NCBI RefSeq assembly: GCF_019059575.1
Contig: NW_024881567.1
Location: forward strand, 219,001 to 283,000
Origin: Amphibalanus amphitrite
Taxonomy: Eukaryota > Arthropoda > Thecostraca > Balanomorpha > Balanidae
Direction of reading: 5' to 3'
Length of the DNA stretch: 64,000 nucleotides
Shown: piece after piece, positions 1-11,996 of the stretch
Layout of the letters: every line of letters begins with the position of its first letter
Numbering within the stretch: position 1 is the stretch's first letter
The notes under the pieces: generated by a model
The model's input: only the letters and a program-made list of their open reading frames with translations
The model's database searches: none
What the model was told of the DNA's origin: nothing
Translations under genes and position numbers: made by a program

Positions 1-472
1 TTTGGTCTGTCCGAGATTCGAACACAGGGCCTTCGGATGTGTCAAAAACATGGGGTCATATATGGACGAATATCTCGAAAACGGTTGGATGGGCTTGAAC
101 TTTTCGTCCCAAAAATGGAAATAAAAATGTTGTAGCTATCTTTTAACATACCTTATACGTGGCTGCCCACACTACGAGACCTTGAAAACCGAGCGCAAAA
201 AGTCTCATTTTAACACGCAACCCTATGGGCTAGTAGGAAAAGTCACGCCCATGCTGCCATATGACTTTGGAGGGGGCTGAGCCTAACTTTGGTCCGAAAA
301 TGAAATGAAAATAAATTAAACTGGCATTTTGTCTTATCTTTACAAGAAAACACAACATGCAGACGAAATAAATACAAAGTGGCGCAATGTGGCGCAAAGG
401 CAACCAAGGATTGACTTTTAAGATCCTCTGTCCCCTAATGAAAGGATGTAAGCTGATGACGTAATTTAATTA
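1..472. other. Unassigned sequence left of the array
   Basis: No coding frame, tRNA or terminal repeat can be supported here. A short GTTCGAATC-like box lies on the minus strand near the left edge, but no matching A box or cloverleaf is visible. The Helitron-like array begins abruptly at 473 after an AT-rich spacer, so this stretch is probably the flank of the array. Confidence 0.5.
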
Positions 473-1290
473 TCCATTTGAGTAGGATTTCGGGTTTTTT
501 GAAGCGCTGAGTTTTTGCAGCGAGCTTTTTCTCTTAGGGCTTGCGAGATATCTGCGTGCACACATATCTCTTCAGCATTGCGCGTGACATGGAATGCGGC
601 TGAATTCACGTGCGATTGTGAGTGAGGTACCCCCAGTTGGAAGATTCGGCTGTAGAATATGTAGTTTTAAATACGTAGTTTGACGTAAATCTCGGAAAAG
701 TGAGATACGGCCAGGAATGAGTGTGGGTACCTCCGTCCTGAAGATTCTGATCGGCGCCGATTGAAATAATTCGCGGTGCGTATCTCGGCTTATTGACGAC
801 CGATTGACACGGGACAAACACCGATCGATACCAAATGGCTCTGGGGGGGGGGGGGGATAGAGTGGCAAGTTTTCCTACCCGACGAACCCGGAATTATCCC
901 GAGGAGGTAGGGGTGGGAGTAGAGTCGGGGGAACAAGGGGGGCGAGTACAAGTACCAAGCAAGTACCAAGTACTTTCGCAAGTACCAAGTACTTTTACAA
1001 GTACCAAGCAAGTACCAAGTACTTTTGCAAATACCAAGCAAGTACCAAGTACTTTGGCAAATACCGAGTACTTATGCAAATACCAAGCAAGTACCAAGTA
1101 CTTTGGCAAATACCGAGTACTTTGGCAAGTACCAAGCAAGTACCAAGTACTTTTGCAAGTTCAGCAAGTTTTTCGCCAATATCGAAGCTTCTAGACGTCC
1201 GATCAACACGGGACGAACACCAATCGGTCCCAAATTTTTTCCTTAATCATTTTATGGCCAACGCGACGCGGAGCGAGCCAAGATATCTTG
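473..1290 (+). repeat. Helitron-like array unit 1 (short type, minisatellite middle)
   Basis: The unit starts TCCATTTGAGTAGG and ends GATATCTTG, as all complete units do. Its middle reads through a G homopolymer near 842-856 and then a minisatellite of about 18-20 bp (948-1170) built from CAAGTACCAAGTACTTTTG. The last part, from GAAGCTTCTAGACGTC to the end, is shared with the long units. There is no protein: open frames over the minisatellite arise because the repeat lacks stops in several frames. The first base before the unit is A and the base after it is T, matching a Helitron-type A/T target. The assignment to Helitrons is inference. Confidence 0.7.
948..1170. repeat. CAAGTACCAAGTACTTTTG minisatellite (first of six)
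   Basis: Tandem copies of an 18-20 bp motif containing the palindromic word AAGTACTT. The same array recurs inside every short-type unit, at about 7739-7945, 8570-8785, 15985-16200, 21237-21455 and 22062-22275, with small differences in copy order. Many non-autonomous Helitrons carry internal minisatellites of this kind, which supports but does not prove the unit's assignment. Confidence 0.85.
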
Positions 1291-1298
1291 TTTAATTA

Positions 1299-2585
1299 TC
1301 CATTTGAGTAGGATTTGGGGTTTTTTGAATTGCTCAGTTTTTGCAGCGAGCTTTTTCTCTTAGGGCTTGCGAGATATCTGCGTGCACACATATCTCTTCA
1401 GCATTGCGCGTGACATGGAATGCGGCTGAATTCACGTGCGATTGTGAGTGAGGTACCCCCAGTTGGAAGATTCGGCTGTAGAATACGTAGTTTTAAATAC
1501 GTAGTTTAACGTAGATCTCGGAAAAGTGAGATACCCCATATGCTTAACACAGAGCCGAGCGGCGGCTGACAGGTGGCCGGCTCTCGGGAGATCGGCAGCC
1601 GACACTCGAAAAATCGACAACCCGCCGCTGAATGCGCGTGCGGCAGTGCTGAGCCGAGTCGTTCCCACGGTCTGGCGGCCAGCTGGGTGGGGGGCGGGGT
1701 GGGGAGTGGGGCGCCGATTGCCAGCCGCTTCCCCACGGGCAGGTGCTGCCACCTGCGCAGTAGTTCCACTGGCGGCCGCCAGGCCCGTGCGGCAAGCGGG
1801 CCGTGCACGGTAGTTCCGCCAGCGGCCGCTAGATGGATACCGCCGCGCGCGTCGTGTCTAACCTGACGAAGCTACAAAAAGTTAGATAACTTTAATAAGA
1901 GGGACGGTAAAGCCACAATTCCAACGCTGAATGTTGGGCAAAAGCAAAGGGATCCAACACAGCCATCTGTATTTACTGTATTTACCCTTTTCAGTCAGCG
2001 ATAAGCCCCAGCAATCGCACCGCTGCAAAACTCGCAAGCTGTTCACCGTGCAGGGTATTGCATTATAACCACCCACCGGCTCTATCAACGCAAGTGGAAT
2101 CGCTTAATAGGTAGGACGCAAAAAGCAAGAAAGAAATGATAGGTAGGTGAAACAAAATACGAATTGGAATTAAACATAACTCAAATTGCAATCAAACATT
2201 GAAAAAAATCAAAACGAACTGTGACCAAGGGAAATTTGGAAAGTCTTTGGTCGTCTAAAGACGTCTGATTTAAACGTCGGAAAGGAACAAGTTCTTTGCG
2301 GTATTTAGGCAAGTAAATACCAAGTATTTTAGAACAAGTTCTTTGCGGTATTTAGGCAAGTAACTACCTTTGGCAGGTTTCCAGTACATTAGCAAGTTTT
2401 CAGTACATTACCAAGTAGCAGGTGATACAGCAAGCTGGCAGGTATTTTGGCAAGTTCAACAAGTTTTTCGCGATTATCTAAGCTTCTAGACGTCGGATCA
2501 ACACGGGACAAACACCAATCGGTCCCAAATTTTCTCCTTAATCATTTTATGGCCAACGCGACGCGGAGCGAGCCAAGATATCTTG
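1299..2585 (+). repeat. Helitron-like array unit 2 (long type, 1287 bp)
   Basis: Complete long unit. The first ~235 bases match the short units. A GC-rich block (about 1540-1860) follows, then a segment containing TTAGATAACTTTAATAAG and a TTTGCGGTATTTAGGCAAGT duplication, and finally the shared 3' end GACGCGGAGCGAGCC-AAGATATCTTG. It is nearly identical to the units at 4857, 18171 and 19466. Both strands show 60-106 codon open frames in the GC-rich block; these recur in each copy and have no recognisable domain. Confidence 0.75.
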
Positions 2586-2593
2586 TTTATATA

Positions 2594-4848
2594 TCCATTT
2601 GAGTAGGATTGCGGGTTTTTTGAAACGCTCAGTTTTTGCAGCGAGCTTTTTCTCTTAGGGCCTGCGAGATAGCTGCGTACACACATATCTCTTCAACATT
2701 GCGCGCCACACAGGAATGCGGCTGAATCACGTGCGATTGTGAGTGAGATACCCTCAGTTTCAAGATTCGGCTGTAGAATATGTAGTTTTAAATACGTAGT
2801 TTGACGTAGATCTCGGAAAAGTGAGATACCCCATATGCTTAACACAGAGCCGAGCGGCGGCTGACAGGTGGCCGGCTCTCGGGAGATCGGCAGCCGACAC
2901 TCGAAAAATCGACAACCCGCCGCTGAATGCGCGTGCGGCAGTGCTGAGCCGAGTCGTTCCCACGGTCTGGCGGCCAGCTGGGTGGGGGCGGGGTGGGGAG
3001 TGGGCCGGCCGATTGCCAGCCGCTTCTCCACGGGCAGGTGCTGCCACCTGCGCAGTAGTTCCACTGGCGGCCGCCAGGCCCGTGCGGCAAGCGGGCCGTG
3101 CGCGGTAGTTCCGCCAGCCGCCGCCAGATGGATACCGCCGCGCGCGTCGTGTCTAACCTGACGAAGCTACAAAAAGTTAGATAACTTTAATAAGAGGGAC
3201 GGTAAAGCCACAATTCCAACGCTGAATGTTGGGCAAAAGCAAAGGGATCCAACATAGACATCTGTATTTACTGTATTTACCCTTTTCAGTCAGCGATAAG
3301 CCCCAGCAATCGCACCGCTGCAAAACTCGCAAGCTGTTCACCGTGCAGGGTATTGCATTATAACCACCCACCGGCTCCCTCAACGTAAGTGTAATCGGTT
3401 AATAGGTAGGACGCAACAAGCAAGTGAAAAATGATAGGTAGGTGAAACAAAGTACAAATTAAAATTAAGCATAACTCAAATTACAAAGAATTCATTGAAA
3501 AATCCAATCGAACTGAGACCAAGGAAAATTTAGAAAATCTTTGGTCGTCTTAACCCTCGCCCATGTAGGGGGGGGGGTTGGTGCAACCCCCCCCCCCTGA
3601 GGTTTTTCGGAAATAGTGCAAAAACGGCGGCGCGCAGCGCCGCCAAATTTTGGGTACCTTATGGGGCAAACTTTGCGCATCTTTTGATAAAAAAAATTTG
3701 ACCGGGTCATGTCAGGTCACGGAGTTATGACGTCACAAAGGGAACAGCCTCCGGCCGGATTTTCACAAACTGAGTGCCAACGCCCGAGGTTTCCTGCCGG
3801 TGGTACGGACATCGGTTGATGGATCGTGATGAAACTTCCCATGCATGTTGGGGCAAGTATTGGCTATCATATGGTATAAGAAACTTGACCGGGTCAGGTC
3901 AGGTCACGGAGCTATGACGTCACAAGAGGAACAGCGTCCGGTACTATTTTTGAAAAGCGCCCGAACCACTATTTTGCTAATTCTTGTCACCTCAATGGGA
4001 ATATGCAGCAATATTAGCTTCTATAGGGAGCAAATGGACCTTCCAAATCCAAAAATACAATCAGATTTCAAAAATTTAAATTTTGATTTTTCGAATTTCT
4101 GCCGCCGACTGTGACCTTGCCGACTTCCGGCGCTCCCAACGCGCCATTTTTAGAGCTATGGAAACGAAATACATACCAAACGATAGAGAATTGATCAAGG
4201 AACACGATAGTGAAGGTTTCAAGTCGATATCTCCCACCGTTTTGCCGCAATCGCCGCGGAAAGTTGAAAAAAGTCTATTTTTCCGAAAATTTGACCTTTG
4301 ACCGGTCAAAAGTAGGTCAAATGTTGACCTAGGACCAAAAAATATACCACCAATCGCGAGATCTCGGCGAGAGCAATCCGTTGGTCCTTTCCGCTAAGCT
4401 CTACGACGCTCCGTTTTCAAACGCCAAGGGGGGGGTCGCACCAACCCCCCCCCTGCATGGGCGAAGGTGGCAGATCGCCGTTTACGGGCGAGGGTTAAGA
4501 CGTCTGATTTAAACGTCGGAAAGGAACAAGTTCTTTACGGTATTTAGGCAAGTAAATACCAAGTATTTTAGAACAAGTTCTTTGCGGTATTTAGGCAAGT
4601 AAATACCTTTGGCAGGTTTTCAGTACATTAGCAAGTTTTCAGTACATTACCAAGTAGCAGGTGATACAGCAAGCTGGCAAGCAGGTGATACAGCAAGCTG
4701 GCAGGTATTTTGGCAAGTTCATCAAGTTTTTCGCGAATATCTAAGCTTCTAGACGTCCGATCAACATGGGACAAACACCAATCGGTCCCAAATGTTCTCC
4801 TTAATCATTTTATGGCCAACGCGACGCGTAGCGAGCCAAGATATCTTG
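2594..4848 (+). repeat. Helitron-like array unit 3 (long type, interrupted)
   Basis: A long-type unit that is split by a TTAA-flanked element (3554-4494). Removing the 941-bp insert and one TTAA leaves about 1310 bp, close to the uninterrupted 1287-bp units. The spacer before this unit is TTTATATA rather than TTTAATTA, while the adjoining TCCATTTGAG is unchanged. This places the conserved 5' boundary at TC. Confidence 0.75.
3554..4494. mobile_element. TTAA-flanked non-autonomous element (piggyBac-like), copy 1
   Basis: The insert is flanked on both sides by TTAA (3550-3553 and 4495-4498) and sits inside an array unit whose uninterrupted copies show the empty site. Outer ends are CCCTCGCCC and GGGCGAGGG. 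Just inside each end is a G tract and C tract enclosing a short palindrome (GGTTGGTGCAACC on the left). The interior has repeated GGTCAGGTCA words and no transposase frame. TTAA duplication plus ends starting CCC is the piggyBac pattern; that class assignment is inference because no transposase is present. Confidence 0.75.
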
Positions 4849-4856
4849 TTTAATTA

Positions 4857-6143
4857 TCCATTTGAGTAGGATTTGGGGTTTTTTGAATTGCTCAGTTTTT
4901 GCAGCGAGCTTTTTCTCTTAGGGCTTGCGAGATATCTGCGTGCACACATATCTCTTCAGCATTGCGCGTGACATGGAATGCGGCTGAATTCACGTGCGAT
5001 TGTGAGTGAGGTACCCCCAGTTGGAAGATTCGGCTGTAGAATACGTAGTTTTAAATACGTAGTTTAACGTAGATCTCGGAAAAGTGAGATACCCCATATG
5101 CTTAACACAGAGCCGAGCGGCGGCTGACAGGTGGCCGGCTCTCGGGAGATCGGCAGCCGACACTCGAAAAATCGACAACCCGCCGCTGAATGCGCGTGCG
5201 GCAGTGCTGAGCCGAGTCGTTCCCACGGTCTGGCGGCCAGCTGGGTGGGGGGCGGGGTGGGGAGTGGGGCGCCGATTGCCAGCCGCTTCCCCACGGGCAG
5301 GTGCTGCCACCTGCGCAGTAGTTCCACTGGCGGCCGCCAGGCCCGTGCGGCAAGCGGGCCGTGCGCGGTAGTTCCGCCAGCGGCCGCTAGATGGATACCG
5401 CCGCGCGCGTCGTGTCTAACCTGACGAAGCTACAAAAAGTTAGATAACTTTAATAAGAGGGACGGTAAAGCCACAATTCCAACGCTGAATGTTGGGCAAA
5501 AGCAAAGGGATCCAACACAGCCATCTGTATTTACTGTATTTACCCTTTTCAGTCAGCGATAAGCCCCAGCAATCGCACCGCTGCAAAACTCGCAAGCTGT
5601 TCACCGTGCAGGGTATTGCATTATAACCACCCACCGGCTCTATCAACGCAAGTGGAATCGCTTAATAGGTAGGACGCAAAAAGCAAGAAAGAAATGATAT
5701 GTAGGTGAAACAAAATACGAATTGGAATTAAGCATAACTCAAATTGCAATCAAACATTGAAAAAAGTCAAAACGAACTGTGACCAAGGGAAATTTGGAAA
5801 GTCTTTGGTCGTCTAAAGACGTCTGATTTAAACGTCGGAAAGGAACAAGTTCTTTGCGGTATTTAGGCAAGTAAATACCAAGTATTTTAGAACAAGTTCT
5901 TTGCGGTATTTAGGCAAGTAACTACCTTTGGCAGGTTTCCAGTACATTAGCAAGTTTTCAGTACATTACCAAGTAGCAGGTGATACAGCAAGCTGGCAGG
6001 TATTTTGGCAAGTTCAACAAGTTTTTCGCGATTATCTAAGCTTCTAGACGTCCGATCAACACGGGACAAACACCAATCGGTCCCAAATTTTCTCCTTAAT
6101 CATTTTATGGCCAACGCGACGCGGAGCGAGCCAAGATATCTTG
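4857..6143 (+). repeat. Helitron-like array unit 4 (long type, 1287 bp)
   Basis: Uninterrupted long unit with the same start, GC-rich middle and end as unit 2. It carries a small internal tandem duplication near 4672-4700 (GCAGGTGATACAGCAAGCTGG repeated, interrupted by AAGCAG). It is followed by TATAGTATAC instead of the usual TTTAATTA spacer, and the next unit begins with a mutated start. Confidence 0.75.
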
Positions 6144-6770
6144 TATAGTATACTATTTGACTAGGATTTGGCGTTATTTGAAACGTTCAGTTTTTGCAGC
6201 GAGCTTTTCCTGTTAGGGCTTGCGAGATACCCGCGGAAACACATATCTCTTCAACATTGCGCGCCACACAGGAATGCGGCTGATTCACGTGCTTTTGTGA
6301 GCGAGGTGCTTCCCTCCGGGAGAAATTCGCCGTCCCCATATGCTTAACACAGAGCCGAGCGGCGGCTGACAGGTGGCCGGCTCTCGGGAGATCGGCAGCC
6401 GACACTCGAAAAATCAACAAGCCGCCGCTGAATGCGCGTGCGGCAGTGCTGAGCCGAGTCGTTCCCACGGTCTGAGGTACCCCCAGTTTGAAGATTCGGC
6501 TGTAGAATATGTAGTTTTAAATACGTAGTTTGACGTACATCTCGGAAAAGTGAGATACGGCCAGAAATGAGTGTGGGTCCCTCCGTTCTGAAGATTCTGA
6601 TCGACGCCGATTGAAATAATTCGCCGTGCATATCTCGGCTTATTGACGACCGATTGACACGGGATCAACACCGATCGATACCAAATGGCTCTGTGGGGGG
6701 GGGGGAGTAGAGTGGCAAGTTTTCCTACCCGACGAACCCGGAACTATCCCGAGGGGGTAGGTGTGGGAGT

Positions 6771-7701
6771 GGGTCCGTATCAAAGCGTCCAAAACCGCAG
6801 CACCCAAAGTACGCAACATCCAAAACCGCAGCGTCCAAAGTACGCAACGTCCAAAATACGTCCAAAATCGGGTTTTTAGGGGGCATTCACAAAGTCCAAA
6901 ACCGAAACATCCAAAACCGCAACGTCCAAAAACGTATCATCCAAAAAACGCAACATCCAAGGACGCAACATCCAAAGAACGTAACCTCCAAAACCACAAC
7001 GTCCAAGACCACGGCATCCAAGGCACGCAACATCCTAAACCAACCTAACCTAACCTAACCTAACCTAACCTAACCGAACCTAACCTACTGATTTTGGCCT
7101 ATCCCTAACCCAACCTAACCCAACCTAACCTAACCTACTGATTTTTGCCTACCGGGGATAAGGAAACCTAACCTAACCTAACCTAACCTAACCTAACCTA
7201 ACCTACTGATTTATGCCAACCGGGGATAAGGAAACCTAACCTAACCTAACCTACTGATTTTTGCCTATCCCTAACCCAACCTAACCTAACCTAACCTAAC
7301 CTACTGATTTTTGCCTACCGGGGATAAGGAAACCCAACCTAACCTAACCTAACCTAACCTAACCTAACCTAACCTACTGATTTATGCCTACCGGGGGTAA
7401 GGAAACCTAACCTAACCTACCCGACCCTAACCTAACCTAACCTAACGGTTTTGGATGTTGCGTACTTTGGATGTTGCGTACTTTGGATGTTGCGTACTTT
7501 GGATGATGCGTCCTTGGATGTTGCGTTTTTGGATGATACGTTTTGGATGTTGCGGTTTTGGATGTTTCGGTTTTGGACGTTGTGAATGCTCCCTATATAC
7601 CCGATTTTGGACGTATTTTGGACGTTGCGTACTTTGGACGCTGCGGTTTTGGATGTTGCGTACCTTGGATGCTGCGGTTTTGGACGCTTTGATGGTCCCC
7701 C
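6771..7701. mobile_element. Foldback element with 8-bp target duplication
   Basis: The insert is bracketed by GTGGGAGT at 6763-6770 and 7702-7709; uninterrupted units have this word once. The two arms (about 6771-7040 and 7447-7701) are inverted repeats made of tandem CCAAAACCGCAACAT-like words, reading TTTTGGATGTTGCG on the right arm. The loop is filled by CCTAA repeats. Arms built of short tandem repeats around a loop are typical of foldback (FB-like) elements. No transposase is encoded. Whether it belongs to hAT, MULE or another family with 8-9 bp duplications is open. Confidence 0.7.
7043..7446. repeat. CCTAA (arthropod telomere-type) tandem repeat
   Basis: Runs of CCTAA, sometimes CCCAA, are interspersed with a 25-35 bp insert CTACTGATTTTTGCCTACC followed by GGGGATAAGGAAA, giving a higher-order pattern of about 50-75 bp. 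TTAGG is the ancestral arthropod telomere unit, so this is an interstitial telomere-like array, not a chromosome end: it is enclosed by inverted arms inside a transposon. Confidence 0.85.
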
Positions 7702-8093
7702 GTGGGAGTAGAGTCGGGGGAACGGGGGGGGGGGGGGCGAGTGCAAGTACCAAGTACTTTCGCAAGTACCAAGCAAGTACCAAGTACTTTTACAAGTACC
7801 AGGCAAGTACCAAGTACTTATGCAAATACCAAGCAAGTACCAAGTACTTTGGCAAATACCGAGTACTTCTGCGAATACCAAGCAAGTACCAAGTACTTTG
7901 GCAAGTACCGAGTACTTTGACAAGTACCAAGCAAGTACCAAGTACTTTTGCAAGTTCAGCAAGTTTTTCGCCAATATCGAAGCTTCTAGACGTCCGATCG
8001 TCACCGGAAAAACACCATTCGATCCCAAATTTTCTCCCTCATACTTTGATTGCCAAAGCGACGCGGAGCGAGCCAAGATATCTTGTTTAATTA

Positions 8094-8925
8094 TCCATTT
8101 GAGTAGGATTTCGGGTTTTTTGAAGCGCTGAGTTTTTGCAGCGAGCTTTTTCTCTTGGGGCTTGCGAGATAGCTGCGTACACACATCTCTTCAGCATTAG
8201 ACGATAACAAGGAATGCGGCTGATTCACGTGCGATTGTGAGTGAGGTACCCTCAGTTTGAAGATTCGGCTGTAGAATATGTAGTTTTAAATACGTAGTTT
8301 GACGTAGATCTCGGAAAAGTGAGATACGGCCAGAAATGAGTGTGGGTACCTCCGTCCTGAAGATTCTGATCGGCGCCGATTGAAATAATTCGCGGTGCGT
8401 ATCTCGGCTTATTGACGACCGATTGACACGGGACAAACACCGATCGATACCAAATGGCTCTGGGGGGGGGGGGGGGGTAGAGTGGCAAGTTTTCCTACCC
8501 GACGAACCCGGAATTATCACGAGGGGGTAGGGGTGGGAGTAGAGTCGGGGGAACGGGGGGGGGCGAGTACAAGAACCAAGTACTTTCGCAAGTACCAAGC
8601 AAGTACCAAGTACTTTTACAAGTACCAAGCATGTACCAAATACTTATGCAAATACCAAGCAAGTACCAAGTACTTTAGCAAATACCGAGTACTTATGCAA
8701 ATACCAAGCAAGTACCAAGTACTTTGGCAAGTACCGAGTACTTTGGCAAGTACCAAGCAAGTACCAAGTACTTTTGCAAGTTCAACAAGTTTTTCGCCAA
8801 TATCGAAGCTTCTAGACGTCCGATCGTCACCGGAAAAACACCATTCGATCCATCCCAAATTTTCTCCCGAATCTTTTAATGGCCAAAGCGACGCGGAGCG
8901 AGCCAAGATATCTTGTTTAATTATC
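8094..8925 (+). repeat. Helitron-like array unit 6 (short type)
   Basis: Short unit of 832 bp, with common start, G run near 8462-8477, minisatellite (about 8570-8785) and common end. Relative to the other short units it has an extra CCAT near 8848 within the CACCATTCGATC segment. Confidence 0.75.
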
Positions 8926-8933
8926 CATTTGAG

Positions 8934-9104
8934 TAGGATTGCGGGTTTTTTGAAACGCTCAGTTTTTGCAGCGAGCTTTTCCTGTTAGGGCTTGCGAGAT
9001 AGCTGCGTACACACATATCTCTTCAGCATTAGACGTTGACCAGGAATGCGGCTGATTCACGTGCTTTTGTGAGCGAGGTGCTTCCCTCCGGGAGAAATTC
9101 GCCG
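8934..9104 (+). repeat. Truncated Helitron-like array unit 7
   Basis: Only the first ~170 bp of a unit is present. Homology stops near GGAGAAATTCGCCG, where complete mixed units continue with TCCCCATATG. The break is followed by a GC-rich imperfect palindrome of CCGG words (about 9101-9157). This is the right edge of the first array block. Confidence 0.7.
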
Positions 9105-10732
9105 GCCACCGGCCGGCCGACGGCTGGAAAATTCCACCGGCCGGCCCGGCGGTGGTGTGCAATGTGCATGTACATATGATAAGCGTAACGCATTTAATAA
9201 ATCATGAAATCGTCTCCTTTTTCTCAATACACGCTGCCGCCGAGATACACGAGTGTTTTATGCCGATCCCCTCCCGTCTGCACCTTCCCTGACGGGCCGT
9301 CTACTCGGCCGCGGCGCCGGCGTCTGGTCCGTACTAGATTGCCCGGTTTTCGTCACCGGGCGAACCCGGACTCGCCAAACATCCAGGTTAGTTGGGGCCG
9401 ACAGAGGGTGGCATTGAAGAAGAGACGCTTGACAAACACGTTACGAGTAATAGGTACAACGATATTCAAGTAGGACGCGAAAATCTTCAATCGAACGCAC
9501 ACGGTAGCGACCGGGTTCGACAATGTTCACTTCATCTGCACCAGAGCCGTCAATCACAGCCCGCCGCGTCGATTGGTAATATTTCAGGACCGGGTGAACC
9601 CGTACCCGCCAGCAATCCAGGTTTGCTGGGGCCGACAGAGTGTGGAATTGATTGAGGGACGATTGAAAAACATGATGCAAATAACAGGTAAAACGTTTCG
9701 CACGTAGGACACGAAAATCTCTAATCGCACGATTTCGGTCACAACCGGGTTCGACAAATGTTTGCTCCAGCTGCCGAGAGCACACCGTCGTCACTATAAT
9801 TACACACCACAATGCGATAGAGGGATTACAATGTAAAAGAAAGTTTGGCTGTAGAAAAGTAGAAAAATATGGCAAGCATTTCTGTTAAAGCAAAGTACTT
9901 ATAAACTCTTTCAAATAGATATTTCCTTAAATGCGCCTAATATTCAACACTAAATCGGCCGTTGTGTTTGGACTGAGGTGAGCTGGGTGGATGATGCGCC
10001 ATAGTCATTTAGATAAATATTTTGAATTTGAAGGGTGTTACCGACTACAAATGACTGCTAATTGACATTGAGAACTGCTGTTAACTACTGGGAGGATTTT
10101 CTAAGGTGGTTTTGGTGCGTAAAGGCTTATTTACTACGAAATGCAAGCAGCGCGGCTTACGTGGCGCATCCATGCTGCTTTTCATGGAATTGATGTATCG
10201 TAATATTTGCCTCCATCAATTTAAAGAAAAGATGATAAAATATGGTGAAACGTGCGGAACTTGGAAAGCCGGTGGAAGTCGCCTTCTGAACCCCAGGCTC
10301 TAAATAGGTTCCAAAACAGCAGACTTTGACAAATTTGTTAGTATTATAATAATTACCTATCAAGGGTATCTTGCAATTTATTTTCATACAACATGGTGAA
10401 ACACTTGCAGAACTTGGAAAGTCAGTGAAAGTCGCCTTCTGATCCTGTGGCCCTAAATCTGTTCCAAAACAGCAAACATTCACACATTCGATAACATAAT
10501 GATAATTATCAAGGGAATAGAACAAACGACAGGTGCGCTGTCAGCAGACGTGCAAATTATACTACCTTACGTATACTAATACCTTATATATACTAATACC
10601 CAAATACTGAACCCTTCCCTCCTGACGTGACAATAGCTTTCCCATAGTAGGTACGTTACCTAGCCCGTCTGGCCGGGCGGGTGGTCGGCTGTATGTCATA
10701 AATGTTTTGTGTAAAAAGTGTGGTAAGTGTCA
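9105..10732. other. Non-coding gap with two small tandem duplications
   Basis: No supported gene. Two old tandem duplications are visible. One has a period of 234 bp (about 9345-9812; GGGGCCGACAGAG occurs at 9394 and 9628). The other has a period of 153 bp (about 10230-10520; AACTTGGAAAG occurs at 10258 and 10411). Open frames of 60-144 codons here show no domain. Confidence 0.55.
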
Positions 10733-11996
10733 ATGTGTGATGTCATTTTTCAAACTTAGAAGGATGTGTTTTTCTTTCATGTTTTATTCTGTGAAGTTCT
10801 TCAGTTTCTACTCTGTAGATGGTGGAGAAGGCAGTTACGGCCGCAGCGGTCAGCTGATTGTGTGATTTTCTTCGAAGAGCTATGTTAGGGCTACCTGTTC
10901 CTGATTGTATGATTTTCTGCCAGGAGCTAAGTTGGGGCTACCTGTTTTTTTTTTGCACATTTGTGCCAATTTTTTTTTGCTGTTAGATGATGGACATTTC
11001 GGTTCTCCTACCTTTTTCCATCTGGAAACAGTGTTGATACGTTGAGGTTAGCTGTCAGCTGATTGCAGAATTTTCTTCAAAGAGCTAAGTTAGGGCTACC
11101 TGTTTTTTCTGCAAAAGTTTTTCTGTTAGATGATAGACATTACGGCCGCAGCGGTCAGCTGATTGTGTGATTTTCCTTGAAGAGCTATGTTAGGGCTACC
11201 TGTTCCTGATTGTATGATTTTCTTCCAGGAGCTAAGTTGGGGCTACCTGTTCCTTTTTTGCACATTTGTGCCTTTTTTTTGCTGTTAGATGTTGGACATT
11301 TTGGTTCTCCAACCTTTAGAGCTATGTTAGGGCTACCTGTTCCTGATTGTATGATTTTCTTCCAGGAGCTAAGTTGGGGCTACCTGTTCCTTTTTTGCAC
11401 ATTTGTGCCTTTTTTTGCTGTTAGATGTTGGACATTTTGGTTCTCCAACCTTTTTCCATCTGGAAACAGAGTTGATACGTTGAGGTTAGCTGTCAGCTGA
11501 TTGCAGAATTTTCTTCAAAGAGCTAAGTTAGGGCTACCTGTTTTTTCTGCAAAAGTTTTTCTGTTAGATGATGGACATTTTGATTCTCTCCAGCCAGTCA
11601 TCAGTTGATATAGAACCTGGACCTAATTTATGTGTGATGTCATTTTTCAAACTTAGAAGGATGTGTTTTTCTTTCATGTTTTATTCTGTGAAGTTCTTCA
11701 GTTTCTACTCTGTAGATGGTGGAGAAGGCAGTTTCGGCCGCAGCGGTCAGCTGATTGTGTGATTTTCTTCGAAGAGCTATGTTAGGGCTACCTGTTCCTG
11801 ATTGTATGATTTTCTGCCAGGAGCTAAGTTGGGGCTACCTGTTTTTTTTTGCACATTTGTGCCAATTTTTTTTGCCGTTAGATGATGGACATTTTGGTTC
11901 TCCTACCTTTTTCCATCTGGAAACAGTGTTGATACGTTGAGGTTAGCTGTCAGCTGATTGCAGAATTTTCTTCAAAGAGCTAAGTTAGGGCTACCA
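10733..11996. repeat. Complex tandem repeat preceding the Helitron helicase
   Basis: A segment starting ATGTGTGATGTCATTTTTC at 10734 recurs at 11631, a period near 897 bp. Within it, GAGCTAAGTTGGGGCTACC and GAGCTATGTTAGGGCTACC variants recur every 55-60 bp. The helicase frame begins immediately after the last copy, so the repeat is fused to, or has replaced, the upstream part of the Helitron. Confidence 0.75.

Larger units (their letters stand above)
6152..8085 (+). repeat. Helitron-like array unit 5 (mixed type, interrupted by foldback element)
   Basis: The unit begins with the diverged TATTTGACTAGG form of the common start. It contains part of the GC-rich block seen in long units (about 6331-6475) followed directly by the short-unit middle with G run and minisatellite. 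It is therefore a recombinant form, and the same architecture occurs at 15336-16328. A 931-bp foldback element with an 8-bp duplication interrupts it just before the minisatellite. Confidence 0.7.

Noticed and set aside
1..45. GTTCGAATC box on the minus strand at the left edge, possible tRNA or SINE
   Set aside because: No A box, anticodon arm or acceptor stem could be found next to it.
1432..1866. Recurrent 83-106 codon frames on both strands of the GC-rich block of every long unit (also near 2760, 4990, 16470, 18304, 19599)
   Set aside because: Several overlapping frames on both strands are open at once, there is no domain, and conservation between copies is explained by array homogenisation at the DNA level.
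7043..7446. CCTAA repeats as a true chromosome end
   Set aside because: They are enclosed by inverted arms and an 8-bp duplication within an array that continues for many kilobases on both sides.
7432..8184. 250-codon minus-strand open frame across the minisatellite, plus similar frames at 8482-8988 and 21123-21587
   Set aside because: The frame is open only because the 18-20 bp repeat and the CCTAA/foldback repeats lack stop codons; composition is pure repeat and it changes with each unit.
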